Shown: positions 18,886-28,299 of the stretch, in pieces | How the letters are laid out: each line of letters opens with the position of its first letter | Numbering within the stretch: the first letter of the stretch is position 1 | Origin: VRUE01 sp963822295 | GTDB taxonomy: Bacteria; Actinomycetota; Thermoleophilia; Solirubrobacterales; 70-9 | Reading direction: 5' to 3' | Assembly: GCA_963822295.1 (NCBI GenBank) | Contig: CAWGHD010000002.1 | Location: 992,001-1,056,000 of the forward strand | DNA length: 64,000 nt | Translations under genes and position numbers: made by a program | Notes under the pieces: model-generated | Seen by the model: the letters and a program-made list of their open reading frames with translations, nothing else | Told to the model about the DNA's origin: nothing | Database searches by the model: none

Positions 18886-19668
18886 CTAGGCCCCGCTCTC
18901 CAGCGGCTCGCGCAGCTGGTGGGCGGGGGTGAAGAAGTTCCTGTAGGCGAGCGTGGTCGCCAGCAGGCCCGCAATCGCCACGCTGCCGAGCAGCGTGTAG
19001 AGGAGGATCAGCTGCAGCCGCACGGCGTCGGTGGGGTCGGCCCCGGCCAGCAGCATCCCGACCATCGTCCCCGGGAAGAAGATCAGGCCGGTCGTCTTGG
19101 TCGAGTCGACCAGGGCGATCATCCCCGAGCGCAGCGCCCGGCGGACGATCGGCAGCGCCGCTTCGCGCGTCGTCGCGCCCAGGGCCAGCGTCGCCTCGAT
19201 CCTCAGCCGCGAGTCGGCGACCTCGTCGCCGAGCCGGTCGAGCGCCACCGCCGAGGCGGTCATCGCGTTGCCGATCACCATGCCGCCGACCGGGACCATG
19301 TAGCGCGGGGTCGGGTCGAAGACGCCGAGCGCCACGACGAGCCCGAGCGTGCTCGCGGCCGCGACCGTGAGGGCGCTCAGCAGCGGCCAGAAGGCCCCGG
19401 GGACGTTCCTCGCCCGGCTGCGGGCGGTCAGCGCCCCGAAGAGGACCATCACGGCAAGCAGCGCGACCACCAGCCAGATCGTGTCGGCCTCGAAGATCAG
19501 CTTGATGGCGTAGCCGACGAGCGTGAGCTGGACGATCGAGCGGACCGTGGCGAGGGCGATGTCGCGCTCGAGGTCGGCCCGGCGCCAGCGCGAGATCGCG
19601 ATCGCGATCGCGACGAGCACCAGCGAGGCGGCCACCTGCCAGAGCTCGACCTGGATCGAGGAGCTCAC
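18886..19668 (-). CDS. ABC transporter permease, FetB/YbbM (UPF0014) family
   Basis: A 260-residue integral membrane protein that looks like FetB: a short N-terminal helix, ISRWRRADLERDIALATVRS, QLTLVGYAIKLIFEAD, the conserved VPVGGMVIGNAMTASAVALDRL, and the FFPGTMVGMLLAGADPTDAVR loop. E. coli FetAB contributes to iron export; related pairs carry unknown substrates. The GTG start overlaps the stop of the ATPase gene (GTGA), so the two form one transporter. The MFS gene follows nine bases downstream. Confidence 0.88.
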   Translation of the reverse strand: MSSSIQVELWQVAASLVLVAIAIAISRWRRADLERDIALATVRSIVQLTLVGYAIKLIFEADTIWLVVALLAVMVLFGALTARSRARNVPGAFWPLLSALTVAAASTLGLVVALGVFDPTPRYMVPVGGMVIGNAMTASAVALDRLGDEVADSRLRIEATLALGATTREAALPIVRRALRSGMIALVDSTKTTGLIFFPGTMVGMLLAGADPTDAVRLQLILLYTLLGSVAIAGLLATTLAYRNFFTPAHQLREPLESGA

Positions 19669-20321
19669 GCCAGCACCTGCTCGAGCGGGCCTGCGGCGAC
19701 CGCCCGCCCGTCCTCGATCCGCACGACCCACTCGCCCAGCCGCCTCGCCTGCTCGGGGTCGTGACTGACCAGCACGAGCGAGATCTCCAGCTCGCGGCGC
19801 AGCTCGGCGAGGGTCGCCTCGATCGCGTCGCGGGCATCGAGGTCGAGGGCCGAGGTCGGCTCGTCGAGGAGGAGGACCTCGGGGCGCTGCGCCAGGGCGC
19901 GCCCCAGCATGGCCCGCTGCTGCTCGCCGACCGAGAGCCTCGTGACGTCCCGCTCCGCGAATCCGGGGTCGAGGCCGGCGAGGCGGAGGCAGCGATCCGC
20001 GTCGGGCTCCGTGCCCGCGAGGCGTGCGGCATAGGCGAGGTTCGACCCGACGGTCCCCTCCAGCAACGCCGGCAGCTGCGGCACCAGCGAGACCCGCCGC
20101 CGCAGCTCGAGCGGGTCGTGCTCGGCGAGCGGGCGGCCACGGTAGGAGACGCTGCCGCAGTCCGGCTCGGCGAGCCGGTTGAGCAGGCGCAGCAGGGTCG
20201 ACTTGCCGCTGCCCGAGGGCCCGACGATCGCCGTCGCCCCGCTCGGCATCCGGGCGCTCACCGAATCGAGGACCCGGCGGCCGCCGCGGGTGAGGCCGAC
20301 GTCGCGCAGCTCGAAGAGCAC
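19665..20321 (-). CDS. ABC transporter ATP-binding protein, FetA/YbbL type
   Basis: A 218-residue ABC ATPase. Walker A is GPSGSGKSTLLRLLNRLAEP near residue 33, the Q-loop is in LVPQLPALLEGTV, the signature is LSVGEQQRAMLGRALA, Walker B is VLLLDEPTSALD, and the H-loop is in VSHDPEQARRLG. The start is GTG 20321, just before the conserved LFELRDVGL strand. Paired with the permease downstream through a four-base overlap. It is divergent from the Ku gene with a 60-base shared promoter region. Confidence 0.9.
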   Translation of the reverse strand: MLFELRDVGLTRGGRRVLDSVSARMPSGATAIVGPSGSGKSTLLRLLNRLAEPDCGSVSYRGRPLAEHDPLELRRRVSLVPQLPALLEGTVGSNLAYAARLAGTEPDADRCLRLAGLDPGFAERDVTRLSVGEQQRAMLGRALAQRPEVLLLDEPTSALDLDARDAIEATLAELRRELEISLVLVSHDPEQARRLGEWVVRIEDGRAVAAGPLEQVLA

Positions 20322-20381
20322 GCACGGATCTTCCCACCGGGTCGGGCGTCCGGCTGGAACAATCCGGGTAGGTGATCTCCC

Positions 20382-21239
20382 ATGGCTAGAGCTATCTGGA
20401 GCGGTTCGATCAGCTTCGGGCTCCTCAACGTGCCCGTCAAGCTGTACAGCGCGGTGGCCCGCCGCGGCATCTCGCTGCGCGAGATCCGCGAGTCCGACGG
20501 CGCCCGCATCCGCCACCGACGAGTCGCCGAAGGAACCGATGAAGAGGTTCCGTACGAGAAGATCCAGAAGGCGTTCGAGATCACCTCGGGCAACTACGTG
20601 CCGATCACCAAGGACGAGATGGCGGCGCTGGCACCGGAGAAGACCCGCGCGATCGACGTCCAGGACTTCGTCGACCTCGACGAGATCGACCCGATCTACT
20701 TCGACAGCCCCTATTACCTCGGCCCCGCCGACGGCGCCGAGAAGGCCTACTCGCTGCTGGCCAGCGCGATGGAGCGCTCCGGCAAGGTCGCGATCGCCCG
20801 CTTCGTCTTCCGCAACAAGGAGCACCTGGCGGCGCTGCGCGCCGACAACGGCGTGCTGACGCTGACCACGATGCGCTTCGCCGACGAGGTCGTGCCGCCC
20901 GACGAGCTCGAGGACGTCATCCCCGACAAGAAGCCGAAGGTGGCCGCCAAGGAGGTCGAGATGGCGGAGCAGCTGATCGAGTCGCTGACCAGCGACTTCG
21001 ACCCGACCGCCTACCGCGACGAGTACCGCGAGGAACTGATGTCGCTGATCGAACGCAAGGCCGAAGGCAAGGAGATCGTCGCCCCGGATGCCCCCGAGCG
21101 CGAGGCGACCAAGGCGCCCGACCTGATGGCGGCGCTCGAGGAGAGCATCGCCGCGGCAAAGGGCAGGCCCGCCAAGAAACGCCCGAAGAAACCGGCCAAA
21201 AAAGCCGCGAAGAAATCCCGCGCCAAAGCAAAGAAATAG
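20382..21239 (+). CDS. ku: Non-homologous end-joining protein Ku
   Basis: Bacterial Ku binds DNA ends as a homodimeric ring and recruits LigD. The 285-residue protein starts with the family hallmark ARAIWSGSISFGLLNVPVKL and continues through EGTDEEVPYEKIQKAFEITS, FVDLDEIDPIYFDSPYYLGP and RFVFRNKEHLAALRADNGVL. The last ~40 residues form a Lys/Ala tail (PAKKRPKKPAKKAAKK) of the sort that aids DNA bridging in mycobacterial Ku. A likely Shine-Dalgarno segment (GTAGGTGA) precedes the ATG. It is followed immediately by the LigD polymerase coding region in the -1 frame. Confidence 0.96.
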   Translation: MARAIWSGSISFGLLNVPVKLYSAVARRGISLREIRESDGARIRHRRVAEGTDEEVPYEKIQKAFEITSGNYVPITKDEMAALAPEKTRAIDVQDFVDLDEIDPIYFDSPYYLGPADGAEKAYSLLASAMERSGKVAIARFVFRNKEHLAALRADNGVLTLTTMRFADEVVPPDELEDVIPDKKPKVAAKEVEMAEQLIESLTSDFDPTAYRDEYREELMSLIERKAEGKEIVAPDAPEREATKAPDLMAALEESIAAAKGRPAKKRPKKPAKKAAKKSRAKAKK

Positions 21240-21241
21240 CG

Positions 21242-22141
21242 ATCGACGTCGACGGGCGTGAGCTGAAGCTCACCAACCTCGACAAGGTCCTCTACCCGAA
21301 GGCGGGCTTCACCAAGGGCGAGGTCGTCGACTACTACGCCAAGGTCGGGGCGGCGATGATCCCCCACCTGAGCGGCCGCGCCGTCACCCTGCGCCGCTTT
21401 CCCGAAGGGGTCGAGGACCTCGACTCGGCCTTCTTCGAGAAGCGCTGTCCCAAGCACCGGCCCAAATGGGTGAAGACGGCATCGGTGCGGGCCGGCCCCA
21501 ACGCCGGCAAGATCGACTTCTGCGTCTGCGACGGGCTGCCGACGCTGGTCTGGATGGCGCAGCTGGCGGCGATCGAGCTGCACCCCTCACTCTCGCTGGC
21601 GCGGGCGCCGACCCGGCCGACCGTGCTCGCCTTCGACCTCGACCCGGGCCCGCCGGCCGACGTCGTCGACTGCTGCCGGGTGGCGCTGCGCCTGCGCGAG
21701 CTCTTCGCCCACTTCGACGTCGAGTGCTTCCCCAAGACCTCCGGCTCCAAGGGGATGCAGGTCTACGTGCCGCTCAACACGCCGAAGGTCAGCTACGACA
21801 AGACCAAACCCTTTGCCAAAGCGATCGCCCAGCTGCTCGAAAAGCAGACCCCCGACGAGGTCGTCTCGAAGATGAAAAAGGTCGAACGCAAGGGCAAGGT
21901 CTTCGTCGACTGGTCGCAGAACCACCGCAGCAAAACGACGATCGCCGTCTACTCGCTGCGGGCGCGCGAGCGGCCCACCGCCTCGACGCCGGTGACCTGG
22001 GACGAGGTCGAGCGCGCGGCGCGGAGCGGCGACGGCTCAGCGCTCGTCTTCGAGGCCGGCGACGTGCTGAAGCGGATCGAGGAGCACGGCGACCTGTTCG
22101 CGCCGGTGCTCGAGCTGAAGCAGGATCTGCCCGAGCTCTAG
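21242..22141 (+). CDS. ligD: LigD-type polymerase (primase-polymerase) domain protein; start codon unclear
   Basis: A stand-alone homologue of the LigD polymerase domain, which fills gaps with ribonucleotides during end joining. The conserved N-terminus reads IDVDGRELKLTNLDKVLYPK from 21242, but no ATG, GTG or TTG lies in frame before ATG 21356, which would cut off 38 conserved residues. The catalytic acidic motif is FDLDPGPPADVVD near 21632, and SGSKGMQVYVPLN near 21745 carries the nucleotide-binding His-like region. With the N-terminus it has about 299 residues, as usual. Initiation may use ATC/ATA/CTG, the protein may be a frameshift fusion with Ku, or a base may be wrong at the junction. 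No ligase or nuclease domain is attached. Confidence 0.88.
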   Translation: MDVDGRELKLTNLDKVLYPKAGFTKGEVVDYYAKVGAAMIPHLSGRAVTLRRFPEGVEDLDSAFFEKRCPKHRPKWVKTASVRAGPNAGKIDFCVCDGLPTLVWMAQLAAIELHPSLSLARAPTRPTVLAFDLDPGPPADVVDCCRVALRLRELFAHFDVECFPKTSGSKGMQVYVPLNTPKVSYDKTKPFAKAIAQLLEKQTPDEVVSKMKKVERKGKVFVDWSQNHRSKTTIAVYSLRARERPTASTPVTWDEVERAARSGDGSALVFEAGDVLKRIEEHGDLFAPVLELKQDLPEL

Positions 22142-22542
22142 GCGCGCTCGAGCACGACGACCGGGATCTCGCGCTCGGTTTTCTGCTGGTACTCGTCGTA
22201 GGCCGGCCACTCGGCGACCATCGTCTTCCAGATCTCCGGCTTCTCCTCGGCGCTCGCGGTGCGGGCGCGGCCCTTGAAGCGGTCCCCCTTGACCTGGACC
22301 TCGACCTCGGGGTTCTCCGCCAGGTTCAGGTACCAGGCCGGGTGTTCGTCCCAGCCGCCTTTGGAGGCGACGACGGTGTAGGCGTCCTCGCCGTAGGGCG
22401 CGTAGATCAAGGGCATCGTGCGCGGCTCTCCCGAGCGGCGCCCGGTCGTCGTCAGCAGCAGGGTCTGGGTCCCCTGCCATTCGTGACCCTCCTCGCCGTC
22501 GGTCTCGCGGTAGCGGTCGACGTGCTCCTGTCCGAAAAGCAT
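22138..22542 (-). CDS. Nitroreductase-family deazaflavin-dependent oxidoreductase (Ddn-like)
   Basis: A 134-residue split beta-barrel protein of the Ddn/DUF385 family. Signature segments are LLLTTTGRRSGEPRTMPLIY, YTVVASKGGWDEHPAWYLNL, NPEVEVQVKGDRFKGRARTA and the PAYDEYQQKTEREIPVVVL ending. Mycobacterial relatives use coenzyme F420 to reduce quinones and nitroimidazoles, so this supports an F420-making host; the substrate here is unknown. It converges on the LigD polymerase gene with a four-base overlap. Confidence 0.88.
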   Translation of the reverse strand: MLFGQEHVDRYRETDGEEGHEWQGTQTLLLTTTGRRSGEPRTMPLIYAPYGEDAYTVVASKGGWDEHPAWYLNLAENPEVEVQVKGDRFKGRARTASAEEKPEIWKTMVAEWPAYDEYQQKTEREIPVVVLERA

Positions 22543-22576
22543 GGCCCCGATGCTAGCGAGGCCGCCGTGCGGCGAG

Positions 22577-24094
22577 TCAGCCCAGCGGCTGGCGGACGAC
22601 CGGCCGGCGCGTCGCCTTGACCTCGTCGAGGCGGCGGACCGGGGTCGTGTAGGGGGCCTCCTTCGCCTTCTGCGGGTCGGACTCCGCCTCCTCGAGGATC
22701 GACTCGATCGCGTCGGCGAAGGCGTCGAGGCTCTCCTTGGTCTCGGTCTCGGTCGGCTCGATCATCAGCGCCTCGTCGACGAGCAGCGGGAAGTAGACGG
22801 TCGGCGGGTGGAAGCCGAAGTCGAGCAGGCGCTTGGCGAGGTCGAGGGTGGCGATCCCCAGCTCCCGCTTCATCGGCTTGCCGGAGAGGACGAACTCGTG
22901 CATGCAGTGGCGGTCGAAGGCGACCGGGAGGCGCTCGCCGGCGCGGCCCTCGGCGAGCCGCGCCTTCAGGTAGTTGGCGTTGAGGACGGCGGTCTCGGAG
23001 GCCTCGGCGAGGCCGTCGGCGCCGAGGCTGAGGATGTAGGCGTAGGAGCGGACGAAGACGCCGAAGTTGCCCTGGAAGCCGCGCAGGCGGCCGATCGACT
23101 TCGGCCGCTCGTGGTCGAGGTCGAAGGTCGGCCCGCCGCCGTTGTCGCTCTCGCGCCGCACGACCTGCGGGCGCGGCAGAAAGGGCTCGATCCGCTCGGA
23201 GACCGCGATCGGCCCGGAGCCCGGGCCGCCGCCGCCGTGCGGCTGGCTGAAGGACTTGTGGAGGTTGACGTGGACGATGTCGAAGCCCATGTCGCCGGGC
23301 CGCGAGTGGCCCATCACCGCGTTCAGGTTGGCGCCGTCGTAGTAGAGGGTGCCGCCCGCCTCGTGGATCAGGCCGGCGATCTCGGCGATGTTCTCGTCGA
23401 AGAGGCCCAGCGTGTTCGGGTTGGTCAGCATCAGGCAGGCGACGTCGTCGTCGATCTTGCTCCGCAGGTCGTCCATCTCGACCCCGCCGCGCTCGTCGGT
23501 CGCGACCTTGACCACCTCATAGCCGGCCATCGTCACCGAGGCCGGGTTGGTGCCGTGCGAGGTGTCCGGGGCGAGCACCTTGTGCCGTGTCTCGCCGCGG
23601 TCGGCGTGGTAGGCGCGGGTCAGGAGCAGGCCGGCGAGCTCGCCGTGGGAGCCGGCCGATGGCTGCAGGCTGACGTGGGGCAGCCCGCAGATCTCGCTGA
23701 GGCTCGCCTGCAGCAGCCACATCAGCTCCAGCGCTCCCTGCGCCCGGCGCGGGTCCTGGGCAGGGTGCAGGCGGGCGTGGCCGGGCAGCGCCGCCACCCG
23801 CTCGTTGAGGCGCGGGTTGTGCTTCATCGTGCAGGAGCCGAGCGGGTAGAAGCCGCTGTCGAGGTCGAAGTTGCGCCGCGAGAGGCGGTTGTAGTGGCGG
23901 ACGATCTCCGGCTCGGCGACCTCGGGCAGCCGCGGCGGCTCGTCGCGCAGCAGCCTCGCCGGGATCAGCTCCTCAAGCGCCGTCTCCGGGACTTCGGCGT
24001 CGGGCAGCACGGCGGCGCGGCGCCCCTTCTTCGACTTCTCGAAGATCGTCTGGACCCGTTCGCGCTGCATCGGGGTCTCCGAGAGCCCCATCAC
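22577..24094 (-). CDS. gcvPB: Glycine dehydrogenase (decarboxylating) subunit 2
   Basis: The P protein of the glycine cleavage system decarboxylates glycine on PLP and passes the aminomethyl group to the lipoyl arm of GcvH. This is the C-terminal half of the two-subunit form (505 residues). It includes SRRNFDLDSGFYPLGSCTMK, SLQPSAGSHGELAGLLLTRA, VLAPDTSHGTNPASVTMAGY and the PLP-lysine region DIVHVNLHKSFSQPHGGGGP. GTG 24094 and ATG 24091 are both in frame; a G-rich AAGGGGGG Shine-Dalgarno stretch lies about six bases upstream. A hairpin (24114-24134) separates it from gcvPA. Confidence 0.95.
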   Translation of the reverse strand: MMGLSETPMQRERVQTIFEKSKKGRRAAVLPDAEVPETALEELIPARLLRDEPPRLPEVAEPEIVRHYNRLSRRNFDLDSGFYPLGSCTMKHNPRLNERVAALPGHARLHPAQDPRRAQGALELMWLLQASLSEICGLPHVSLQPSAGSHGELAGLLLTRAYHADRGETRHKVLAPDTSHGTNPASVTMAGYEVVKVATDERGGVEMDDLRSKIDDDVACLMLTNPNTLGLFDENIAEIAGLIHEAGGTLYYDGANLNAVMGHSRPGDMGFDIVHVNLHKSFSQPHGGGGPGSGPIAVSERIEPFLPRPQVVRRESDNGGGPTFDLDHERPKSIGRLRGFQGNFGVFVRSYAYILSLGADGLAEASETAVLNANYLKARLAEGRAGERLPVAFDRHCMHEFVLSGKPMKRELGIATLDLAKRLLDFGFHPPTVYFPLLVDEALMIEPTETETKESLDAFADAIESILEEAESDPQKAKEAPYTTPVRRLDEVKATRRPVVRQPLG

Positions 24095-24113
24095 GAGACC
24101 CCCCTTGTCGACT

Positions 24114-24134
24114 TTGTTCGGCAGGGCCGAACAA
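24114..24134. promoter_or_regulatory. Perfect 9-bp hairpin between gcvPA and gcvPB
   Basis: TTGTTCGGC (24114-24122) and GCCGAACAA (24126-24134) are exact complements around the loop AGG. The hairpin lies in the 55-base gap between the gcvPA stop (24150) and the gcvPB Shine-Dalgarno region. On the coding strand no clear U-tract follows. It may stabilise the upstream message or tune gcvPB translation; a partial terminator is the alternative. Confidence 0.6.
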
Positions 24135-24149
24135 AAGCGCCACGCCCAG

Positions 24150-25514
<1,365 letters not shown>

Positions 25515-25550
25515 TTGGGTAAGGCTACGGAAGCGAGTGGCGGGGGGGCG

Positions 25551-25946
25551 CTAGGCCTTTTCGACCAACTTGCGGTATTCCCCGGCGTCCAGCAGGCCGT
25601 CGGCCTCGCTCGGCGCGGACAGCTTCACCTTGATCATCCAGCCCTCGCCGTAGGGATCCTCGTTGATCTTCTCGGGAGCGTCGGCGAGCGAGTCGTTGAC
25701 CTCGACGACCTCCCCCGAGAGCGGCGCGATCACGTCGGAGACCGCCTTCACCGACTCGACCTCGGCGTAGCTTGCGTCTTTGTCGATCGTCGCCCCGACC
25801 TCGGGCCCGTCGAAGAAGACGACCTCGCCGAGGCTGTCCTGGGCGTACCAGGTGATCCCGAAGACGGCGTGCTCGTCGCCGTCGAGGCGGGCCCAGTCGT
25901 GCTGGTCGTGGTACAGGAGCTCGTCGGGATAGCTCGCCTCAGCCAA
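25551..25946 (-). CDS. gcvH: Glycine cleavage system H protein
   Basis: The lipoylated shuttle of the glycine cleavage system, 131 residues. The lipoyl-lysine motif is AEVESVKAVSDVIAPLSGEV with Lys in ESVKA. The C-terminus NEDPYGEGWMIKVKLS is typical. I place the start at TTG 25946 because AAGGAG lies seven bases upstream and the protein then begins AEASYPDELLYHDQHDWARL, the normal H-protein N-terminus. It lies 11 bases after gcvT. Confidence 0.94.
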   Translation of the reverse strand: MAEASYPDELLYHDQHDWARLDGDEHAVFGITWYAQDSLGEVVFFDGPEVGATIDKDASYAEVESVKAVSDVIAPLSGEVVEVNDSLADAPEKINEDPYGEGWMIKVKLSAPSEADGLLDAGEYRKLVEKA

Positions 25947-25957
25947 GGTCTCTCTCC

Positions 25958-27028
25958 TTATCCGTGTCCATAGAGGGGCTTGGAAGCTATCCGGGCCGGG
26001 CGCAGCTTGCCGCGCACGTCGATCTCGACCTCGGTCCCCGGCTCGGCGAGGTCGGGCCTCAGGTAGGCCATCCCGATCCCGATCTCGAGCGAGGGCGAGA
26101 AGGTCCCGGAGGTGACGACGCCCGCGGGCTCGCCGCCGGCGAGGACCGGGTTGCCCTGGCGCGGAATCCCCTTGCCGTCGATCCTGAAGGGGGCGAGCTT
26201 CTCGGCGGGCCCCTCGGCGCGCACCCGCGCGACCTCCGGCGAGCCGATGAAGCCGGTCGCCTCCACGCAGCACCACCCGAGGCCCGCTTCGATCGGGTTG
26301 CGGTCGGGGCCCATGTCGTTGCCGTGCAGGTGGAAGCAGGCCTCGAGCCGCAGAGTGTCGCGGGCGCCGAGCCCGCAGGGGACGACGCCGGCGTCGAGCA
26401 GCTCCTCCCAGATCGCCGGCGCCACCTCGGGGTCGATCAGGAGCTCGACGCCGTCCTCGCCGGTGTAGCCGGTTCCGCAGGCGAGCGCCGGCCGGCCGCC
26501 GACCCGCACGGCCGCAACCCTCATCCGCGGCGGCAGCTCGACGCCGAGCGTCGCGCCGGCGATCGCGCGGGCATGGGGCCCCTGGACGGCGAGCATCGCG
26601 TAGCGGTCGGCGACGTCGCGGACGGCGACGTCGTACTCGCGGCTCCAGCGGCCGAGCCAGGCCAGGTCGGCGGCGTGGTTGGCGGAGTTGGTGACCAGCA
26701 GGTAGCGGTCGCCGCCGAGCCGGTAGGCGAAGAGGTCGTCGAGGACGCCGCCGCGCTCGTCGCAGAGGCAGGAGTACTGGGCCCCGCCGAGCTCGATCCG
26801 GCCGACGTCGTTGGAGAGCACCAGCTGCAGGAAGGCGAGCGCGCCGGGCCCCTCGACCTCGACCTCTCCCATGTGGGAGACGTCAAACATGCCGGCGTGG
26901 GTGCGGACCGCCGAGTGCTCCTCGATGATCCCCTCGTAGGAGACCGGCATCTCCCAACCGGCGAAGGGGACCAACTTCGCCCCCAGCTCCAGATGGCGCT
27001 CGGAGAGGGGTGTGCGTCGGGAGGTCAC
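25958..27028 (-). CDS. gcvT: Glycine cleavage system T protein (aminomethyltransferase)
   Basis: GcvT releases ammonia from the H-protein aminomethyl arm and makes 5,10-methylene-THF. It has 356 residues. Visible are PLSERHLELGAKLVPFAGWE near the N-terminus, GMFDVSHMGEVEVEGPGAL containing the conserved folate-pocket region, LACGTGYTGEDGVELLIDP, and LGARDTLRLEACFHLHGND. It is the first gene of the gcv operon. GTG 27028 is about nine bases from a predicted transcription start, so the message may be nearly leaderless. No glycine riboswitch precedes it. Confidence 0.95.
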   Translation of the reverse strand: MTSRRTPLSERHLELGAKLVPFAGWEMPVSYEGIIEEHSAVRTHAGMFDVSHMGEVEVEGPGALAFLQLVLSNDVGRIELGGAQYSCLCDERGGVLDDLFAYRLGGDRYLLVTNSANHAADLAWLGRWSREYDVAVRDVADRYAMLAVQGPHARAIAGATLGVELPPRMRVAAVRVGGRPALACGTGYTGEDGVELLIDPEVAPAIWEELLDAGVVPCGLGARDTLRLEACFHLHGNDMGPDRNPIEAGLGWCCVEATGFIGSPEVARVRAEGPAEKLAPFRIDGKGIPRQGNPVLAGGEPAGVVTSGTFSPSLEIGIGMAYLRPDLAEPGTEVEIDVRGKLRPARIASKPLYGHG

Positions 27029-27043
27029 GGTCGCCAGAGGTTA

Positions 27044-27072
27044 TTTATCGAAGGGTCGAAGGCCATTCTCAA
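27044..27072 (-). promoter_or_regulatory. Predicted sigma-A-type promoter of the gcv operon
   Basis: On the minus strand, TTGAGA (27072-27067) is followed after exactly 17 bases by GATAAA (27049-27044). That is five of six and four of six matches to the consensus boxes. A start about seven bases on would fall near 27037, leaving a very short leader before the gcvT GTG at 27028. This is the only AT-rich stretch in the gap. Confidence 0.6.
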
Positions 27073-27083
27073 GGCCAGGGTGT

Positions 27084-27190
27084 TCGGATGGCAGGCGCCG
27101 GACCAAGCGAGGCAAGGACGCAGGGAGGCCGAATAGCACCGCTATTCGGCCGACTGAGGACGCCGCATCGCGCAGCGTCCGCCGCTGCCA
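27084..27190. repeat. Long imperfect palindrome with a perfect 11-bp core
   Basis: Core arms GGCCGAATAGC (27127-27137) and GCTATTCGGCC (27141-27151) are perfect complements around ACC. Further out, GGCAG (27090-27094) and GGAC (27100-27103) can pair with CTGCC (27185-27189) and GTCC (27177-27180), so roughly 100 bases may fold as one long interrupted hairpin. It fills most of the ftsZ-gcvT gap. It could be an ftsZ transcript end, although it has no U-run, or a member of a dispersed palindromic repeat family. It carries no ORF of its own. Confidence 0.6.
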
Positions 27191-27219
27191 GACGGACGCA
27201 CTGGGATTGAGAGGGGCCT

Positions 27220-28299
27220 TCAGCCCTTCAGGAACGGCGGCACGTCGATGTCGTCGTCGCTGACCCGCAGTTTGCGGATGTCGGTGTCCTCGGCCGAGAT
27301 CCGCGGGCGGCTCTCGTAGCGACGGCGGACCCGCTGCGGCGAGCGGGCGAGGAGCTCGAAGCCCTCGAAGCCGGTGGCGATCACGGTGACGCGGATCTCG
27401 TCCCGCATCGACTGGTCGACGACCGAGCCGAAGATGATGTTGGCGTTGTCGTCGGCCTCCGCCTGGACCAGCTGGGCCGCCTCGTTGACCTCGAACAGGC
27501 CGAGGTCCTCGGGGCCGGTGATGTTGAGCAGCATGCCGGTCGCGCCTTTGATCGACTCCTCGATCAGGGGCGAGGTGATCGCCGCCTTGGCGGCGTCGAG
27601 GGCGCGCGACTCGCCGGAGGCGGTGCCGACGCCCATCAGGGCCGAGCCGGCGTCGCGCATGATCGTGCGGACGTCGGCGAAGTCGAGGTTGATCAGGCCG
27701 GGGATCGTGATCAGGTCGGTGATGCCCTGGACGCCCTGGCGCAGGATGTCGTCCGCCTGGCGGAAGGCCTCGAGCACGGAGGTGCGGCGCTCGACGGCCT
27801 GGAGCAGCTTCTCGTTGGGGACGATGATCAGGGTGTCGACGTTGTTGCGCAGTTTCTCGATGCCCTCGAGCGCCTGCTGCATCCGCCGTTTGCCCTCGAA
27901 CTCGAAGGGCTTGGTGACCGCGCCGACGGTGAGGGCGCCGATCTCTTCCTTGGCGATCTCGGCGATCACCGGCGCCGAGCCGGTGCCCGTGCCGCCACCC
28001 TCGCCGGCGGTGACGAAGACCATGTCGGCGCCCTTCAGCGCCTCCTTGATCTCATCGCGGCTCTCGGCCGCGGCTCCGGCCCCGACCTCGGGGTTGCCCC
28101 CGGCGCCGAGGCCGCGCGTCAGCTCCTGGCCGATCGAGAGCTTGATGTCCGCGTCGCAGGCCTGGAGGGCCTGCGCGTCGGTGTTGACCGCGACGAACTC
28201 GACGCCGCGGATGCCGGCGTCGATCATGCGGCTGACGGCGTTGGTTCCTCCGCCGCCGGCTCCGACGACCTTGATGACCGCAAGGTAAGTGGATTCCAT
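27220..28299 (-). CDS. ftsZ: Cell division protein FtsZ
   Basis: The tubulin-like GTPase that forms the Z ring. About 359 residues: IKVVGAGGGGTNAVSRMIDA at the N-terminus, VAVNTDAQAL, and the tubulin signature VTAGEGGGTGTGSAPVIAEI (T4 loop). The synergy-loop region ANIIFGSVVDQSMRDEIRVT is also present. The linker is short and the protein ends DDDIDVPPFLKG, a recognisable C-terminal conserved peptide for FtsA/SepF-type partners. I choose ATG 28299; a TTG at 28320 would add seven residues. Last gene of the dcw cluster, with its own strong promoter upstream. Confidence 0.97.
   Translation of the reverse strand: MESTYLAVIKVVGAGGGGTNAVSRMIDAGIRGVEFVAVNTDAQALQACDADIKLSIGQELTRGLGAGGNPEVGAGAAAESRDEIKEALKGADMVFVTAGEGGGTGTGSAPVIAEIAKEEIGALTVGAVTKPFEFEGKRRMQQALEGIEKLRNNVDTLIIVPNEKLLQAVERRTSVLEAFRQADDILRQGVQGITDLITIPGLINLDFADVRTIMRDAGSALMGVGTASGESRALDAAKAAITSPLIEESIKGATGMLLNITGPEDLGLFEVNEAAQLVQAEADDNANIIFGSVVDQSMRDEIRVTVIATGFEGFELLARSPQRVRRRYESRPRISAEDTDIRKLRVSDDDIDVPPFLKG

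Noticed and set aside
27029..27219. Glycine riboswitch ahead of gcvT
   Set aside because: None of the conserved glycine aptamer segments is present, and the predicted promoter lies too close to gcvT for a riboswitch to fit in the transcript.
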